Assembly: GCF_004664715.2 (NCBI RefSeq)
Contig: NC_051082.1
Span: 7,223,072 to 7,287,071, forward strand
Length of the DNA stretch: 64,000 nt
Reading direction: 5' to 3'
Source: Peromyscus leucopus
Taxonomy: Eukaryota; Chordata; Mammalia; Rodentia; Cricetidae
The translations under genes and the position numbers were made by a program. Below the pieces are notes generated by a model. It did no database searches. It had not been told where the DNA came from and saw only the letters and a program-made list of their open reading frames with translations. Within the stretch, counting starts at the first letter, position 1; each line of letters opens with the position of its first letter. Shown here one piece after another: positions 21,090 through 31,984 of the stretch.

Positions 21090-21222
21090 TGAAGGGAAGA
21101 GAGAGAAAAAAGGGATGTCAGAGAGGGTGGATGAAGAAAGGGAGGGGGAGGGGAAGAGAGGAGGAGGGAGAAGGGAGGAAGGAGGGGGAGTGAAGAAGGA
21201 AGGAAGGAAAAAGCAAGTGGAA
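21090..21222. repeat. Long purine tract next to a Ccdc60 acceptor
   Basis: About 130 bp of almost pure A/G on the plus strand (gggaggaaggaggggga-like units). On the gene strand it is an extended polypyrimidine tract immediately 5' of the exon starting at 21088. It may help acceptor recognition or form triplex DNA; both are inference. Confidence 0.85.
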
Positions 21223-21513
21223 TTTCTAATTCCTGCGGAGGTCCAGGTGAGGGCTCAAAGGACACTCAGTTCCTCCTGGCTCCTTGTAAACACCACAGAC
21301 ACATGCTGGACCTGGAGTGACCTGTCGTCACCCGCCAAGATGATCAGAAGACATTCCTTTCTCTGTGTGTCACTGGAAGTGCCCTTGGCCCTGTACGGAT
21401 GATTCTTTATGCCACCTAAAATGCCATGCTGATGGCAGAGGTGTGAGAGAGCTCGGGACAGGCCACGCTGCAATTCAATAATCCAATAGAGATGATTATA
21501 TTCGAAATGTCAT

Positions 21514-21846
21514 GTATGTGAGTGTATATGGTACTTGTGTGTTTGCATGTGTGTGTGTGTGTGTGTGTGTGTTAGTGAAAGAAGAGAGGAGAGGAAGACA
21601 TCATGTGCCCTGCTCCATCATTTTCCACCCCATTCCCTCGAGGCAGGGTCTCTCACTGATCCTGGAGCTACACTGGTGGCCAGCAAGTCCCAGTGATCCT
21701 CCTGTCTCCACCATTCTCCCCACAGTGCTGGAGCCACAAGCCCACGTTGCTGCGCCTGACTTTTAATGTAGGTGGTTGGGATTCGAACTCGGGTCCTTAT
21801 GCTTGTGTGGCATGCCTTCTGACTCACGGAGCCGTCTCCCCACCCC
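21514..21846 (-). repeat. Composite SINE, antisense, with TG tract
   Basis: Begins in (TG)n (21545-21571), then 'gaggcagggtctctcactga', 'gtgctggagccacaagccca', 'gattcgaactcgggtcctta', and ends at 'ggagccgtctccccacccc'. Confidence 0.75.
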
Positions 21847-22112
21847 AGACATAATTTTCCTTGAGCTCTTTCAAAATGAAAGTGCTTCAGAGATTCACAT
21901 TGGTGTCATATTTGTATGACACTCCTAATATTTAATGTCCTAGGAAGGAAGGTGGCAGGGAGCAGAGGGGACCCTGAAGGCCACACCAAGATTTAAGACC
22001 CTGACACTCCGTGGGGAGACTTACACTCAGCGTTTTTGCTTCTGGGAACCAGCTTCACTGAAGCAGGAGTGTTAGTAATGACCCCCCCCCCCCCCGCGCA
22101 CTCCCCCCCCTC

Positions 22113-22228
22113 CTCCCGAGACAGGGTTTCTCTGTGTAGCTTTGGTGCATATCCTGAAACTCACTTTGTAGACCAGGCTGGCCTTGAACTCAGAGATCAG
22201 CCTGCCTCTGCCTCCCGAATGTTAAAGG
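22113..22228 (-). repeat. B1 SINE, antisense, truncated
   Basis: A C-rich run (22082-22112) leads into 'gagacagggtttctctgtgt' and 'gaccaggctggccttgaact'. The B1 head end is missing. Confidence 0.88.
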
Positions 22229-22349
22229 GCCTTGAATACAGGCGGAACTATTCTGCATTACAAGCAGGGAGGGATTTCTCGGTTGTACAGAGGAAGGGAA
22301 AAGGTGCCAGAAGAGGAGAGGGGTAAGGCTTCGCCTCCCATTTCTTCCT

Positions 22350-22730
22350 TTGCTTTGCTCCCTTCCCCAAGTTTTCTGGCAACGTTTTGCACAAGCAGAA
22401 GGCGGCTTCGGCCTGCAAGAGGCTGGGGGACTGGAGTTGGGACTGGGTTGACCCAGCTCTCCAAGGCAGTGCCCAGGTTACAAGATGGTGGCGACGGGCG
22501 GATTCTACAGCGGGAGCTGACGTCAGGAGGCTTCCCTTGTCCCTCTTTGCAGCCTGACAGGACACTCCATCCTCCCCCCCCCCCCCCCCCCGGCCACCCT
22601 GTGACAGAGGATCTCAGAGCTCAGGGACAGCACCTACATGCAGAGGTCACCCTTCCTGCTTCCGGAGCCGCTTCTGAGTCCCTGGTGCTGGAGACAAGAC
22701 TCTTCAGACCAACGCCATTGTGGAAGGTTT
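22350..22730. promoter_or_regulatory. GC-rich patch with YY1-like and CRE sites
   Basis: A local GC-rich, CpG-containing region. aagatggtggcg at 22482 resembles the YY1 core and TGACGTCA at 22518-22525 is a perfect CRE, 36 bp apart. This pairing is typical of short promoters. A plus-strand open frame of 166 codons crosses the patch but starts in SINE sequence and is proline-rich, so I do not call it coding. Confidence 0.35.
22574..22591. repeat. Poly(C) run
   Basis: Eighteen consecutive C, preceded by cct. Confidence 0.95.
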
Positions 22731-22894
22731 AACAGACTGTGTCCTGGGGCAACCTGGGGTCTTGCAAGGAGCCCTGGACGCGGAGCCAAGGGACTAGATC
22801 ACCCTGCCTCAGCTTCCTCATGTATAGAACAGAGGGGACGGACTGAGGTGTCCACAAAAGGACCTTTGTAACTGCCGTCCTCCTCGGTGCGCTC

Positions 22895-23045
22895 TCCCTG
22901 AGCTGGGGTTTCATCTTGTGCTCCTGAAGTTGTCATTAATTAACATTCAATTAACCACCCCAGCCAGGGGACCCAAGTGAAGGGCTGACACTTCTGATTA
23001 ATTGAGCGGGTTGGAAAGAAAATGTTGGGGGAGATGTGATGGGCT
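22895..23045. promoter_or_regulatory. Candidate conserved non-coding element with TAATTA cores
   Basis: cattaattaacattcaatta and 'tctgattaattgagc' give several homeodomain-type TAAT cores within 70 bp of repeat-free sequence. Confidence 0.3.
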
Positions 23046-23806
23046 TCAGCATGTCATTTGCCCTTTACCGAACTGACTCTTCCCTGACGGAAGTCCCCAG
23101 GTGCCTTTTCTGGCTTTCACAGTTTGCTCAGGAGTGATGTGACCCAGCTGCCATGTTCCGCCTCCGGAGGGACTAGCTTTTTTTTTTTTAAAATAGGGGA
23201 AGTTTCCCCTGAGTGAATCCTTATGCTTTCTAAGAAGCAGGGGTTGGATGTCATGGGGAGACATATTTACCCACCCATCGTTTTTTGTTTGTTTGTTTTG
23301 TTTTACAAATTTAGAGACTTTTATAGAAAAAAAAACCTAAGTGTTTGGGTTTCGTTCAAAATAATAAACCCGCCTGGGCTCCCGTTTGCATGTGGTGGTG
23401 TGAGTCTCTCAGCCTTCCCTTTGGCTGGCCTTCATTTTGCCCCAGACTTCACCACTTCCTGCTCCCTGCTGCGTTCCACTCAGCCTGATTTTTTCCCATT
23501 CACAAGATTTCCCTCAGGAACATCAGCCTGCTGCTGCTGAGGTCTCCACGTACCAAAAAACCAGTGGGGGACTGTTGGCTAGGGTATCTTTTCCAGATCC
23601 CCACTTTACAGAGGGGTAAACTGAGGTCGGGTGAGAAGGAAGGGCTTGCTTGTCCAAAGTCACAAAATGGAAGGAGCCAAAGTGGCTGCTGGCACCCCCA
23701 GAGTGGACCAACCACACACACCGGCGCCAGGGTGTGACCCACATGCTCTGCGGGACATTCAGTTCGAGAATTCGACAGGAGGCTGTGCTGAACATTCTGG
23801 AAGGAC

Positions 23807-23808
<2 letters not shown>

Positions 23809-23856
<48 letters not shown>
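23809..23856. repeat. Poly(T) run of 48
   Basis: An unbroken T run. No SINE body could be recognised on its right side, so its origin as a retroposon tail is unproven. Confidence 0.95.
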
Positions 23857-23858
<2 letters not shown>

Positions 23859-24242
23859 CCCGAGGCTCATCGCTCCTGCTGCTTTGTGGGTCTCTAGAGA
23901 CGGAGGCACACAGTGTCTCCATAGCAACTTTGTGTGAGAAAACAAAGGCTCTTGCTCCTGGGGTCTTTGAGGATGCCGATGAAAGAGCGAGCGGGGAAAC
24001 AACGGAATGGGGAGGTGACTCTGAAGAGCCCTGTGTTTAGCACAGGCCCAAGGTGAATGCTAGCCCAGCTCTGTGACCCGGCAGGTCCCTTCACCTCTCC
24101 AAGCTCCAACGCCTCCCCTCTGTAAGAACAGTCCCCTGTGGGACAGCGAGAAGGTATCATGGAGTAAGACTGAGAGAAACTGGCCCTTTGGTCAGTGTGC
24201 TGAGAAGGGCTTCCTAAGACTTGCACATGTTCTGTGTGTACA

Positions 24243-24246
<4 letters not shown>

Positions 24247-24294
<48 letters not shown>

Positions 24295-24295
24295 C
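24247..24295. repeat. (TG)n microsatellite
   Basis: TG dinucleotides ending in a short cgcgcg segment. Confidence 0.96.
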
Positions 24296-24420
24296 AGGGA
24301 CAAAATTGCTGGAGTCGGTTCTTTCCTTCCGCCACGTGGGTCCCAGAGATCGAATCCGGGGCATCTGCCTTGGCTGCAAGCACCTTTACTTCTGAGCCTT
24401 CTTGCCCGCTCCCATTTTTA
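24296..24420 (-). repeat. B3-like SINE, antisense
   Basis: gggacaaaattgctggagtc, 'ttccgccacgtgggtccca' and 'cttctgagccttcttgcccg' follow the antisense B3 order. Confidence 0.75.
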
Positions 24421-24471
24421 CGCTTTTCAATGAGTTTGCACATCTTTCCCCGAGCTTCTCACTAACCATGT

Positions 24472-24541
24472 GGTAGGTGGGGCGGGCCCCGTGGGGTAGG
24501 TGGGGCGGCCCCGTGGGGTAGGTGGGGCGGGCCCCGTGGGG
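24472..24541. repeat. GC-rich 23-bp minisatellite, three copies
   Basis: Three near-identical units start at 24472, 24495 and 24517, containing 'ggtaggtggggcgg' and a gggcccc-type palindrome. The middle copy lacks one G. Confidence 0.92.
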
Positions 24542-24784
24542 TACTGTATTGGTTCTGTGGGTGAGGGGCAGGAGCCGTCTGCACCCCAGCTGCATAGCTA
24601 ATACTCCATGGAAGAGCAGCTTTGTCTCTGTTGTCACTATTATTTGGGTGCTGGTTTGTTGAGTAGATGGACTTGGGCTTTGGGGACAGGCATAGCTTTG
24701 GGTTGAAGATATAATAGACTTCAAAATGCCTTCTTAATAGTGAATATACATGTGGCTCGGAAGAATAGCCTGTCTAGTGAGTGG

Positions 24785-24815
24785 AGAGAGGGAGGGAGGG
24801 AGGAAGGGGAGGGAG
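24785..24815. repeat. (GGGA)n short purine tract
   Basis: gagggagggagggaggaagg-type repeats. Confidence 0.85.
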
Positions 24816-25132
24816 CTATTGATTAAAAGATAGAGTGAGGTGAGTCCATTTCCTTCCAGTCACATCTTACTAAGCAGGCGCCCATCCCCCCTTCCCTCTC
24901 TCCTCTTCCCAGTGTGTCTGGACAAATGTCATTTTTCCTATAATCCCCAGATAACCATTTTAATTAAAGTTTACCAAAAAAAACCATCCAGTGGCATGTG
25001 GTCTTTCCTTTGCTTGGGAAACCACCTAGAAATATAGAAATAACCCTTTCCCAGCAGAGACTGGCTGTGGGATGCATGTTCCTTTCCCTGGCTGGGGCCT
25101 GGGCTCTCAGGGTAGGGTGGGCTCCTGGTTAC

Positions 25133-25223
25133 CTTGGGCGCTGTGACGAAGTGATCCCACCTCTGCCCCATGGACTTGTCCTTGTTGACCTTCTTAATGG
25201 TGCTCTTGCTGCCTCCTGGGTCC
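25133..25223 (-). CDS. Ccdc60: Ccdc60 coding exon (fourth in window)
   Basis: This exon has 91 nt: G completes Lys (AA|G), then 30 codons starting DPGGSKSTIKKVNKDK and ending DHFVTAPK in phase 0. The acceptor is GCTCACACAG|G and the donor is AAG|GTAACC. The peptide is lysine-rich and hydrophilic and probably forms a linker between the helical block of the previous exon and the serine-rich exon that follows. The MGQ.WDHF.TAPK segment is a good family marker. The Lys/Ser content offers phosphorylation candidates, but none can be proven from sequence. Confidence 0.94.
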
Positions 25224-26468
25224 CTGTGTGAGCAACAGCTTAATGAGTTTTCAGTTTGCAGACTCTTGGTTTATTACAGTCCCCCGCCCCATCCTAAAGA
25301 AACACAATGAATCCGGGCTGAACGATCTCTAGCATGATTTTTCTCTCCCTACTGTCTTTTTTTGGGGAGGGGGGTGTTGAGGGGGGAAGTTTGCCATCGG
25401 TGGGGTTTTTTGGAGAAAAACACCCGAGGCCAAGAGAGACCACCCTTCCCTGGGTGAGGACTGTGTGGGGTGGGAGAATATTTGCATATATTCTGGATTT
25501 ATTTGCATTCTAGACTTGGGCGCTTTTGTGGAGTCCAGGGTGAGGTTGCAGTTACACTGGGGGCAGACAAAAAAAAAAAAAAGTGTCTTCCTTTCTGCAC
25601 CTGTGCCTTGTTCATTGCTCACCGGCACCACCAGGGGGAGCACTTCGGAGTATCACAGAGGCAGTGAGCCTAGACACCCCGGGAGGCTGGGAGTGGGCGT
25701 GGAGAGTGAAATCACTGGTTTTCAGACTGACCAGAGATACTGGGATCTTCTGTGCCAGATGCCTCTGGGCTCTCAGGGAATCACTGTCCATCACAGGTCA
25801 CCTTGAGCCAGAGTCATTATCACTGCCCTCTGCAGCTGAGGAGAGGACCAGAGTTCCGGGCCTCTCCCTTGCACGGGTCCTTGCCTCGGGGCCCTGCACA
25901 TGCTTACGCTGTGATCTTGAACTATTTTTTATTAGAGTGCCCTCCTCCTCCATGTAAGTAAGTTTCAGGACTTACAACATCATACCCTTCTCTCGTGGCC
26001 TGGGAACTTTCTGGATAAGAGACTAAAGCCCTAACAGGCTCTGTGGGTGATTTCCTGCTGCATGCCCCCACCCCCCTACCCCCGACATGTTACCAAATTT
26101 GCCATGCTGGCATTTTTGAATGGGATATGTTGCAGACACTGTGTGTCACTATAACCCCTCCAATGGACCCAGGCAGACTCTTATAAACACATTAACATGT
26201 CTGGAATACAGTAGGTGGGTTCTTAAACTCAGTGAAGGATTGGGGTTCCATGTCAAGTCTCAGTTTGGTTCATTTTAGTTCAAGTCTGATTTTTGTGGCC
26301 AAATGAGTTATGAAAAAGCTGAGTTTTTAGAGCCTTTAGATTTTGAATTTCATGGTTATGGGACCTTGGGTCTTTATTGATACACAAATGAGGAATCTTA
26401 CTGTGTGATATAACTTCTTATATGATCAATCAATTGGCTTATCAAATCCCTCTATCCATGTGTCTGTT

Positions 26469-26469
26469 C

Positions 26470-26507
<38 letters not shown>

Positions 26508-26695
26508 ATGCTGTCTACTTACCTTTTCATCCATCCATCCATCCATCCATCCATCCATCCATCCATCCATCCATCCACTCAACTATCTACGCAACCACAC
26601 ACCCATTCACCCTTCCTTCTAGCCACAGTTATCCATCCACATTCCCATCCATTCATAAATTTCATCATCCATCCATCCATCCCTCCACACATCCA
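26469..26695. repeat. (TCTA)n and (CATC)n microsatellites
   Basis: (TCTA)n at 26471-26508 and (CATC)n at 26529-26577, with degenerate CATC sequence continuing to about 26695. The tetranucleotide phase changes once. Confidence 0.97.
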
Positions 26696-27119
26696 CTTCC
26701 TTTTTAATCCCCTTTTCTCTGAAGGATGAGTTTGGGTGTGTGAGACCTGTGAATTACTTGGCTGGCTCTCAACCTGTACAGATCAGGGATTTGAGGAGAT
26801 AAAGTGATCAGGGCAACGTTGATAGGTGGAGGCCGGGCACTCACAGTGTCTAGGCTTGTCAGGGTATGTCCAAGTGATGGCTGTGGACCAAAGTATTCAG
26901 ATACAGGGGATGGAAATGGTCAGATGAACTGGACTTAAGGCTGGCTTCTCATGATGTGAGGTTCTGAGTAGCAGATCCACAGGCTATCACCAGTAAGGAG
27001 CGGGGCTCTTCTGCCCCTGAGGCAGGGCCTGTTGGGTGTCTAGCAATTCACAGCCATAACACAAGAAACAGACCCCAGGGTGGGAGCTGGGCTGGGGTGG
27101 GGGTGGGATGTGCCATCAA

Positions 27120-27560
27120 GCTTTTTGTAAGACTTTATGTTGATTACACAGTAAAAAGCTCTGAATAATTAACAGAGAAGTTCACTGGAGTCGGTTCTGC
27201 TTGCTTGTCCCCCCGAGTAATCAAATTAGGGAATATTTAAAATCCAGCCAGAGGAAGGAGCAGAGCTCCAGCCTCCAGTGTTTAAACAGCGGCACTTCCG
27301 GAGCCTGATTTCAGCCTAAGCAACGGGCGCTTTGGTGTTCCACGTTGTCTTTCATGACCACGGGGCTTTGGGCTTCCTCCTTTGCTAAGGCAGCCCCTGC
27401 TGAGCTGCCAGCGCCTTCTTGAAGTTCAAAAGCAACCTCCATCCCCTTTCAAAATTAAATCTGGGCCCAGACAAGCTTTCGAAGTCTTAAATATTCAGGT
27501 CCAATCAGGAAGATAGAAGCCTTCCGCTAATGCCGGCTTCCAAGGCGACCTGAAGTCTAT
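27120..27560. promoter_or_regulatory. Candidate conserved non-coding element or enhancer
   Basis: More than 400 bp free of repeats, with 'aataattaacagaga', 'gagtaatcaaattaggg', 'aaattaaatctggg' and 'cttaaatattcagg' motifs and mixed GC content. It has the texture of a deeply conserved vertebrate enhancer. Conservation itself is not visible in one sequence. Confidence 0.38.
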
Positions 27561-27909
27561 CGCAACTTCAAGCGGCAGGCTAAATGAACTAAAGACGCAT
27601 CCAGATCCCTGCAGACCTCCGGAAGCCCTCCGCACTCCCTCTGCGAAGCTATTGATAAAGGAGAGGCCGGGTTAGGCAGAACCGGCCTCTCTGATGTTTC
27701 GTTCTCAGTAGCAAATAAACCCAAAGGGGAGATCAATAGGCGGGGAGGAAGGATCAAAAGCAGCCGGAGCAGGGAAGTCCACTCGGCACCCACCTCACTG
27801 CAGAGGCTAAAAGCCAGTTTGGCGAACCTTCCCTATTAGCGCTGTTCACCAAGTGGAACCCCGCTTCCCCGCCCCCTGAAGTCGGGTGCGTCTCTGTGAC
27901 TTGCTTTGT

Positions 27910-27913
<4 letters not shown>

Positions 27914-27955
<42 letters not shown>
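27914..27955. repeat. Poly(A) run of 42
   Basis: An unbroken A run. The sequence after it (about 27980-28045) loosely resembles a tRNA-like SINE head but was not classified. Confidence 0.95.
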
Positions 27956-27963
<8 letters not shown>

Positions 27964-28284
27964 CATAGAGTGGCAGGTGGCTCGTCGGGTGGATGCTTTG
28001 CCAGCTAGTCCTGAAGGCAGCAGGTTCCATGCCCTGCTGATAATGGGAGTTTGGGTTCAGAACCTCCATCCGCCAGGCTCTCTGCATAGCTATAATGAGC
28101 GAGGCTCCGGTGTTGGGTGTGGCGGCTGAGCCAAAGGCCATTTCAGAGGCGGGGAGGAGGAAGCAAAGAGCGCTCATTGAGCACATCTGACTGATCTGAC
28201 TGAGGTCCCGGGACCTCAGGCGACCATCCTTGCGTATCAGAGCCTGCTGTTTTGCTGGAGTCTGCCTGACCCCGCCTTCTATGT

Positions 28285-28395
28285 GTACAGGGTTATTTAG
28301 CTTCTCCCAGCCTCAGTCCCCGTCTGTACCATCTGTAAGATGGGGCTAAGGACATGAGCTAGGCTAATAGATTGCTGTGGGTGTGAAAAGAAATG
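28285..28395 (+). repeat. MIR remnant
   Basis: gcttctcccagcctcagtcc and 'catctgtaagatggggctaa' are MIR core signatures. Confidence 0.7.
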
Positions 28396-29159
28396 GGTCT
28401 CAAATGGGTGAATCCGGGTCAGCTGTTAAAAAGAATAACACGCTTTCATCCACGGAGATCTTGGTGCGGTTTGAGAAGGGGCTGGCTCCGGTGGGAAGCG
28501 AGGTAGGGCCGGCAGCTCTCAAGGGGAGAAAGCTATGATTTTTCAGACCGTAATTTTCCCCCTGCCGATGCTTTCTGGGGCACCCGTTTCTCAGAAATCA
28601 AGGGGAGAGAGCACTGGGCACAGGCTCATCTCTTTAAACTGCATCCATCCAGCAGATTTTGTTCTTGGAGGTCACTTGGCAATGTCTCTCCGTCAGGGCA
28701 ATCAGAGCAATTTTCTCAAACACTTTACTCTCACTTTCCCAACTCCAGTTGGGGTAAAGTGTGCTCTTCTCAAGATGAACATCTTGTGGGGCTCGTTTAG
28801 GATGTGCACTGGCTGCGGCTGAGGGGGAAGAGATGCTGATCCCACACCAGGGAGGCTGCCGTGGGTGGTCCAAGCTCTGGGAATCTTCCAGGCCAGGCAG
28901 TCCTGTCCTGCGCCTTCAGAAATAAGGTGACCTGATGATCGTGCTGTGTTCTTCCACTCCTGCGGTGTTGGCTTGAGTACCAGGGTGAGGAGGGATGGAT
29001 GCTGCTGTGTTGGCTGGGAAGAGGAGAGTCAGGGGCAAATCAGGTATTTCATTCAGAATGCCCATCCTAAGAGCCTCTTCCGTGACCATCAAACTGAAAA
29101 GCAAGCCCCGCCCACTATTGGTCATATCTCCCATCAGATGCCTTGCAAATTGTGCTTGT

Positions 29160-29345
29160 TGCTATTGAAGATTTTTAAATATAAACTTCCATTTATTTTA
29201 TGTCTATGAGGGTTTTGCCCTCATATATAACTGTGTACCACATGCATGCCTGGTTCCCACAGAGGTCAGGAGAGGGCGTTGGATCCCCTGGAACTGGAGT
29301 TACAGATGGCTTTGTGGGTGCTGGGAACCAAACTCTGGGCCTCTG
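29160..29345 (-). repeat. B3 SINE, antisense
   Basis: cacagaggtcaggagagggc, 'ctggaactggagttacagat' and 'gtgggtgctgggaaccaaac'. Confidence 0.88.
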
Positions 29346-29889
29346 CCATCTCTGTGGTCTTGAAGATTATCTCGATCTTTGCATGTTTACTATGGACTGC
29401 ATCCTCCAGCCCCTTCCCTGGGGTGGAAGCTCCAGTGGGCAGTGGTACGGCCCACTTCCTTTACTGTGATATTCCCAGCAGTGGTTGCGAATGGTCCCAC
29501 ATGACAAAAAGAGAACCCCATTTAAATATAAAAATAGTTAAATTAGAAAGTTGCTTATTACTGTTCACAACACTGCTGCCTTTTTCACAATGATGAAAAC
29601 TTAGATCTCAGAAGTGGAGTTATTGATAACCTCCGAGGCAGGGTTCAAATGAGGAAGGGTTCTTCTTTGGTGAGGTCAAAGAGCACACATTTGCACACAT
29701 TTTGCATTTGCAAAATTGCACATTCAGAATGGCTTCCAAAAACTATTTTGTAAGAGAGAACCTACTCTGTATTTCAGGTTGGCTCAGACTCTGCAGGGTC
29801 ACGTTCCGGAAGCCTGTCCCAAGCGGGTGCTGCTGCTGTGGCTTCAGAGCCCTTAGGAGGGGGCACTGCTGGCAGCAGGAGGTCACTAG

Positions 29890-29975
29890 CCCTGAGCATC
29901 TGGATTCTCAGTAAAAGTTAGGATTAGTGGGAGCTTGCTAGAATGCAGATTCTCAGGCCCCACCCAAGCGGGCAG
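29890..29975 (+). repeat. MER5-like DNA transposon remnant
   Basis: gagcttgctagaatgcagat, followed by 'tctcaggccccaccca', resembles the conserved middle of MER5A. Confidence 0.5.
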
Positions 29976-30337
29976 CTTCACGGCACCCAGGTCTTCAGTT
30001 ACTTCACTCTATCCGTAGGCTGAGGACGCTTGCACTCATGGGAATGTTCTACAAAGTATAAAACAAGCAGCATCCATGTGACCGTTAGCCAGTCTTCCTC
30101 CCAGCTGGTTTTCTGACAAGGCCCATGCCGTCCGTCTTTCTGGGACAGCCTGAGGTAACCAGGCTTAGATAACCATGCTGCACGTGTGTTCTTCCTGCAT
30201 GGTAAACCAGTGACTGCTGACTCCCCTCTCTGCTCCTTGAGGCTTGCCACCACTAGTGAGAGCTGGTGTGACTTTTCTCCCCAGCCTGCATGTTTGCCCA
30301 GTTACCATGGATATCATCTGTTGGTAATAGAACTCTG

Positions 30338-30345
30338 TTCTTTCT

Positions 30346-30387
<42 letters not shown>

Positions 30388-30448
30388 TTCCTTCCTTCCT
30401 TCCTCCCTCCCTCCCTCCCTCTCTCCCTCCCTCCCTCCCTTCCTTCAT
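30338..30448. repeat. (TTTC)n then (CCTT)n/(CCCT)n tract
   Basis: A graded pyrimidine tract changing from ctttcttt units to cctccctc units. Confidence 0.97.
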
Positions 30449-30449
30449 T

Positions 30450-30648
30450 CCTAAGATTTATTTACTTATGTATATTGAGTACTCTACTTGCATGTGGTTC
30501 CTGCATGACAGAAGAGAGCGTCAGAGAGAAGAGGGCATCTGATCCCATTACAGATGGTTGTGAGCTACCATGTGGTTGCTGGGAATTGAACTTGGGACCT
30601 CTGGAAGAGCAGCCAGTGCTCTTAACCGCTGAGCCATCTCTCCAGCCC
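30450..30648 (-). repeat. B2 SINE, antisense
   Basis: aagatttatttacttatgta, 'ctaccatgtggttgctggga' and 'ctgagccatctctccagccc'. The pyrimidine tract abuts its tail side. Confidence 0.93.
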
Positions 30649-30799
30649 CTTACTTTGTTTCTTTACTAGCTTGGGGTCTCAGCAGCGCTGATGAGCACAG
30701 CTCTATCAGCTCTTTAGAGATTTCTATCTTCAACGACTGTCACAGAATGAACACTCACTGTGTTTCTAGACGTGAGCTTGCCCAGTCTTAGGAATAACT

Positions 30800-30900
30800 C
30801 TTTTGGGTCAGCAATCCATTTGATAGGCGATGAAACAAGCTAAGAGGTTAAGTGACTTGCCTGTGATCACACAGATAGCAAGTGGCGGGGTGTGGACTCA
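30800..30900 (-). repeat. MIR remnant, antisense
   Basis: gaggttaagtgacttgcctg and 'tcacacagatagcaagtgg' are diagnostic antisense MIR. Confidence 0.75.
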
Positions 30901-30939
30901 TCTAGGCTGATGTCCAAACTCCACTGATTTCCACTTTCT

Positions 30940-31135
30940 CATTCAGCATTGGGGACTGAAGTGAGGGCTTTTGCGCTAGGGCTCTGCACACGATTGACAC
31001 AGACACTGGCCAAGACGTATCCTCCAGGGCTCTGTCTAGCCCTCTGTTTTGAGATGCACTCTTGCTAAGTTGCCCAGACAGTCCTTGAACTTGAAATCCT
31101 CCTGCCTTAACCACTCTAGTTAGCTGTGGTTATGG
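30940..31135 (-). repeat. B4-like SINE (ID + B1 parts), antisense
   Basis: An ID-like antisense part (ggctctgtctagccctctgt) is joined to 'cttgctaagttgcccagaca' and 'ttgaaatcctcctgcctta'. Confidence 0.55.
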
Positions 31136-31454
31136 GTCTGGGATGCCAGGCTGAACTGATGCCCAAACTCTTGATTCCGGTCATTCAAAGCCACCTGGGT
31201 TTTAGGAACATACATTCCAGGCTTGGGAAGTTGATGTGATGGCATGGGGTGAGACCTCAAAGATGGATGAGGCATCCAGGAGAAGGTGTCCTGCTTTCTG
31301 GCTCACTGAAAAGATGTTCTCATGTACTTTCTAGGGAACTTAACCCCATAATTAACAACAATAATAACATATATTTATGAATCCTATATGGTGGTGTGCT
31401 GGGGCCAGTTCATGTTAGTTCTCACTGACTATTAAGAGCTGATACACATGGATT

Positions 31455-31517
31455 GTGTATTAGTCAAGGTTCTGTAGAGTAACAGAACTTATATAATGAA
31501 TATATATTATAGAATGA

Positions 31518-31561
<44 letters not shown>

Positions 31562-31984
31562 GAATGACTTAAGGTTGCACTCCAGCTAATCCAACAATGG
31601 CTTGATATGAACAGGAAGGTCCAAGAATGCAGTAGCTGTTCACTCCACAAGGCTGGATGTATCAACTGGTCTTCAGTATATGCCAGAATCCTGAAGAAGT
31701 AGGCTCTGATGCCAGTGAAGGGATGGACTTGGCATCGAGAGTGAGGGCAAGCAGGCACAGAGCAAAGGCTTCCTTCTTTCATGTCCCTTATGTAGGCTTC
31801 CAGCAAACGGTGTGGCCCACAGAGGTGTGTTTTCCCAGCTCAAAAGATCTGGATGAAAGGTGTGCCTTCCCACCTCATAGATCAGATTAGAAGCAGTGCA
31901 TCCCTCACAGGTGTGCCCCTCCCCATTAGGGGTTTTAGTTGATTCCAGATGTAGTCAAGGTGACCACTAAGAATACCCATCACA
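31455..31984 (-). repeat. Long rodent interspersed repeat, family A, reverse copy
   Basis: Starts tgtattagtcaaggttctgt and ends 'gtagtcaaggtgaccactaa', the reverse order of the 9550-10008 copy. A (CA)n tract (31520-31556) grew inside it near the 3' end of the element. Confidence 0.8.

Larger units (their letters stand above)
21089..25132 (-). other. Ccdc60 intron 21089-25132
   Basis: This 4.0-kb intron contains a long purine tract next to the acceptor (21090-21222), an antisense composite SINE (21514-21846), an antisense B1 (22113-22228), a GC-rich promoter-like patch (22350-22730), an AT-rich conserved-looking block (22895-23045), a 48-T run, (TG)n plus antisense B3 (24247-24420) and a GC-rich minisatellite (24472-24541). 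Confidence 0.6.

Noticed and set aside
20705..21265. 186-codon minus-strand open frame taken as one coding unit
   Set aside because: Only 20857-21088 is exon. The N-terminal part is a translated polypyrimidine tract and the C-terminal part lies past the GTAAGT donor.
22232..22732. 166-codon plus-strand open frame
   Set aside because: Starts within B1 sequence, then runs through a GC-rich, proline-rich stretch including a poly(C) run. No domain, no splice context, no recognisable homologue.
26422..26729. Ser/Ile/His-rich frames that look like a repetitive protein
   Set aside because: Translations of (TCTA)n and (CATC)n microsatellites.
27955..28050. tRNA-like sequence after the 42-A run
   Set aside because: Weak resemblance to a tRNA-derived SINE head only. 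No convincing cloverleaf, so no tRNA gene was called.
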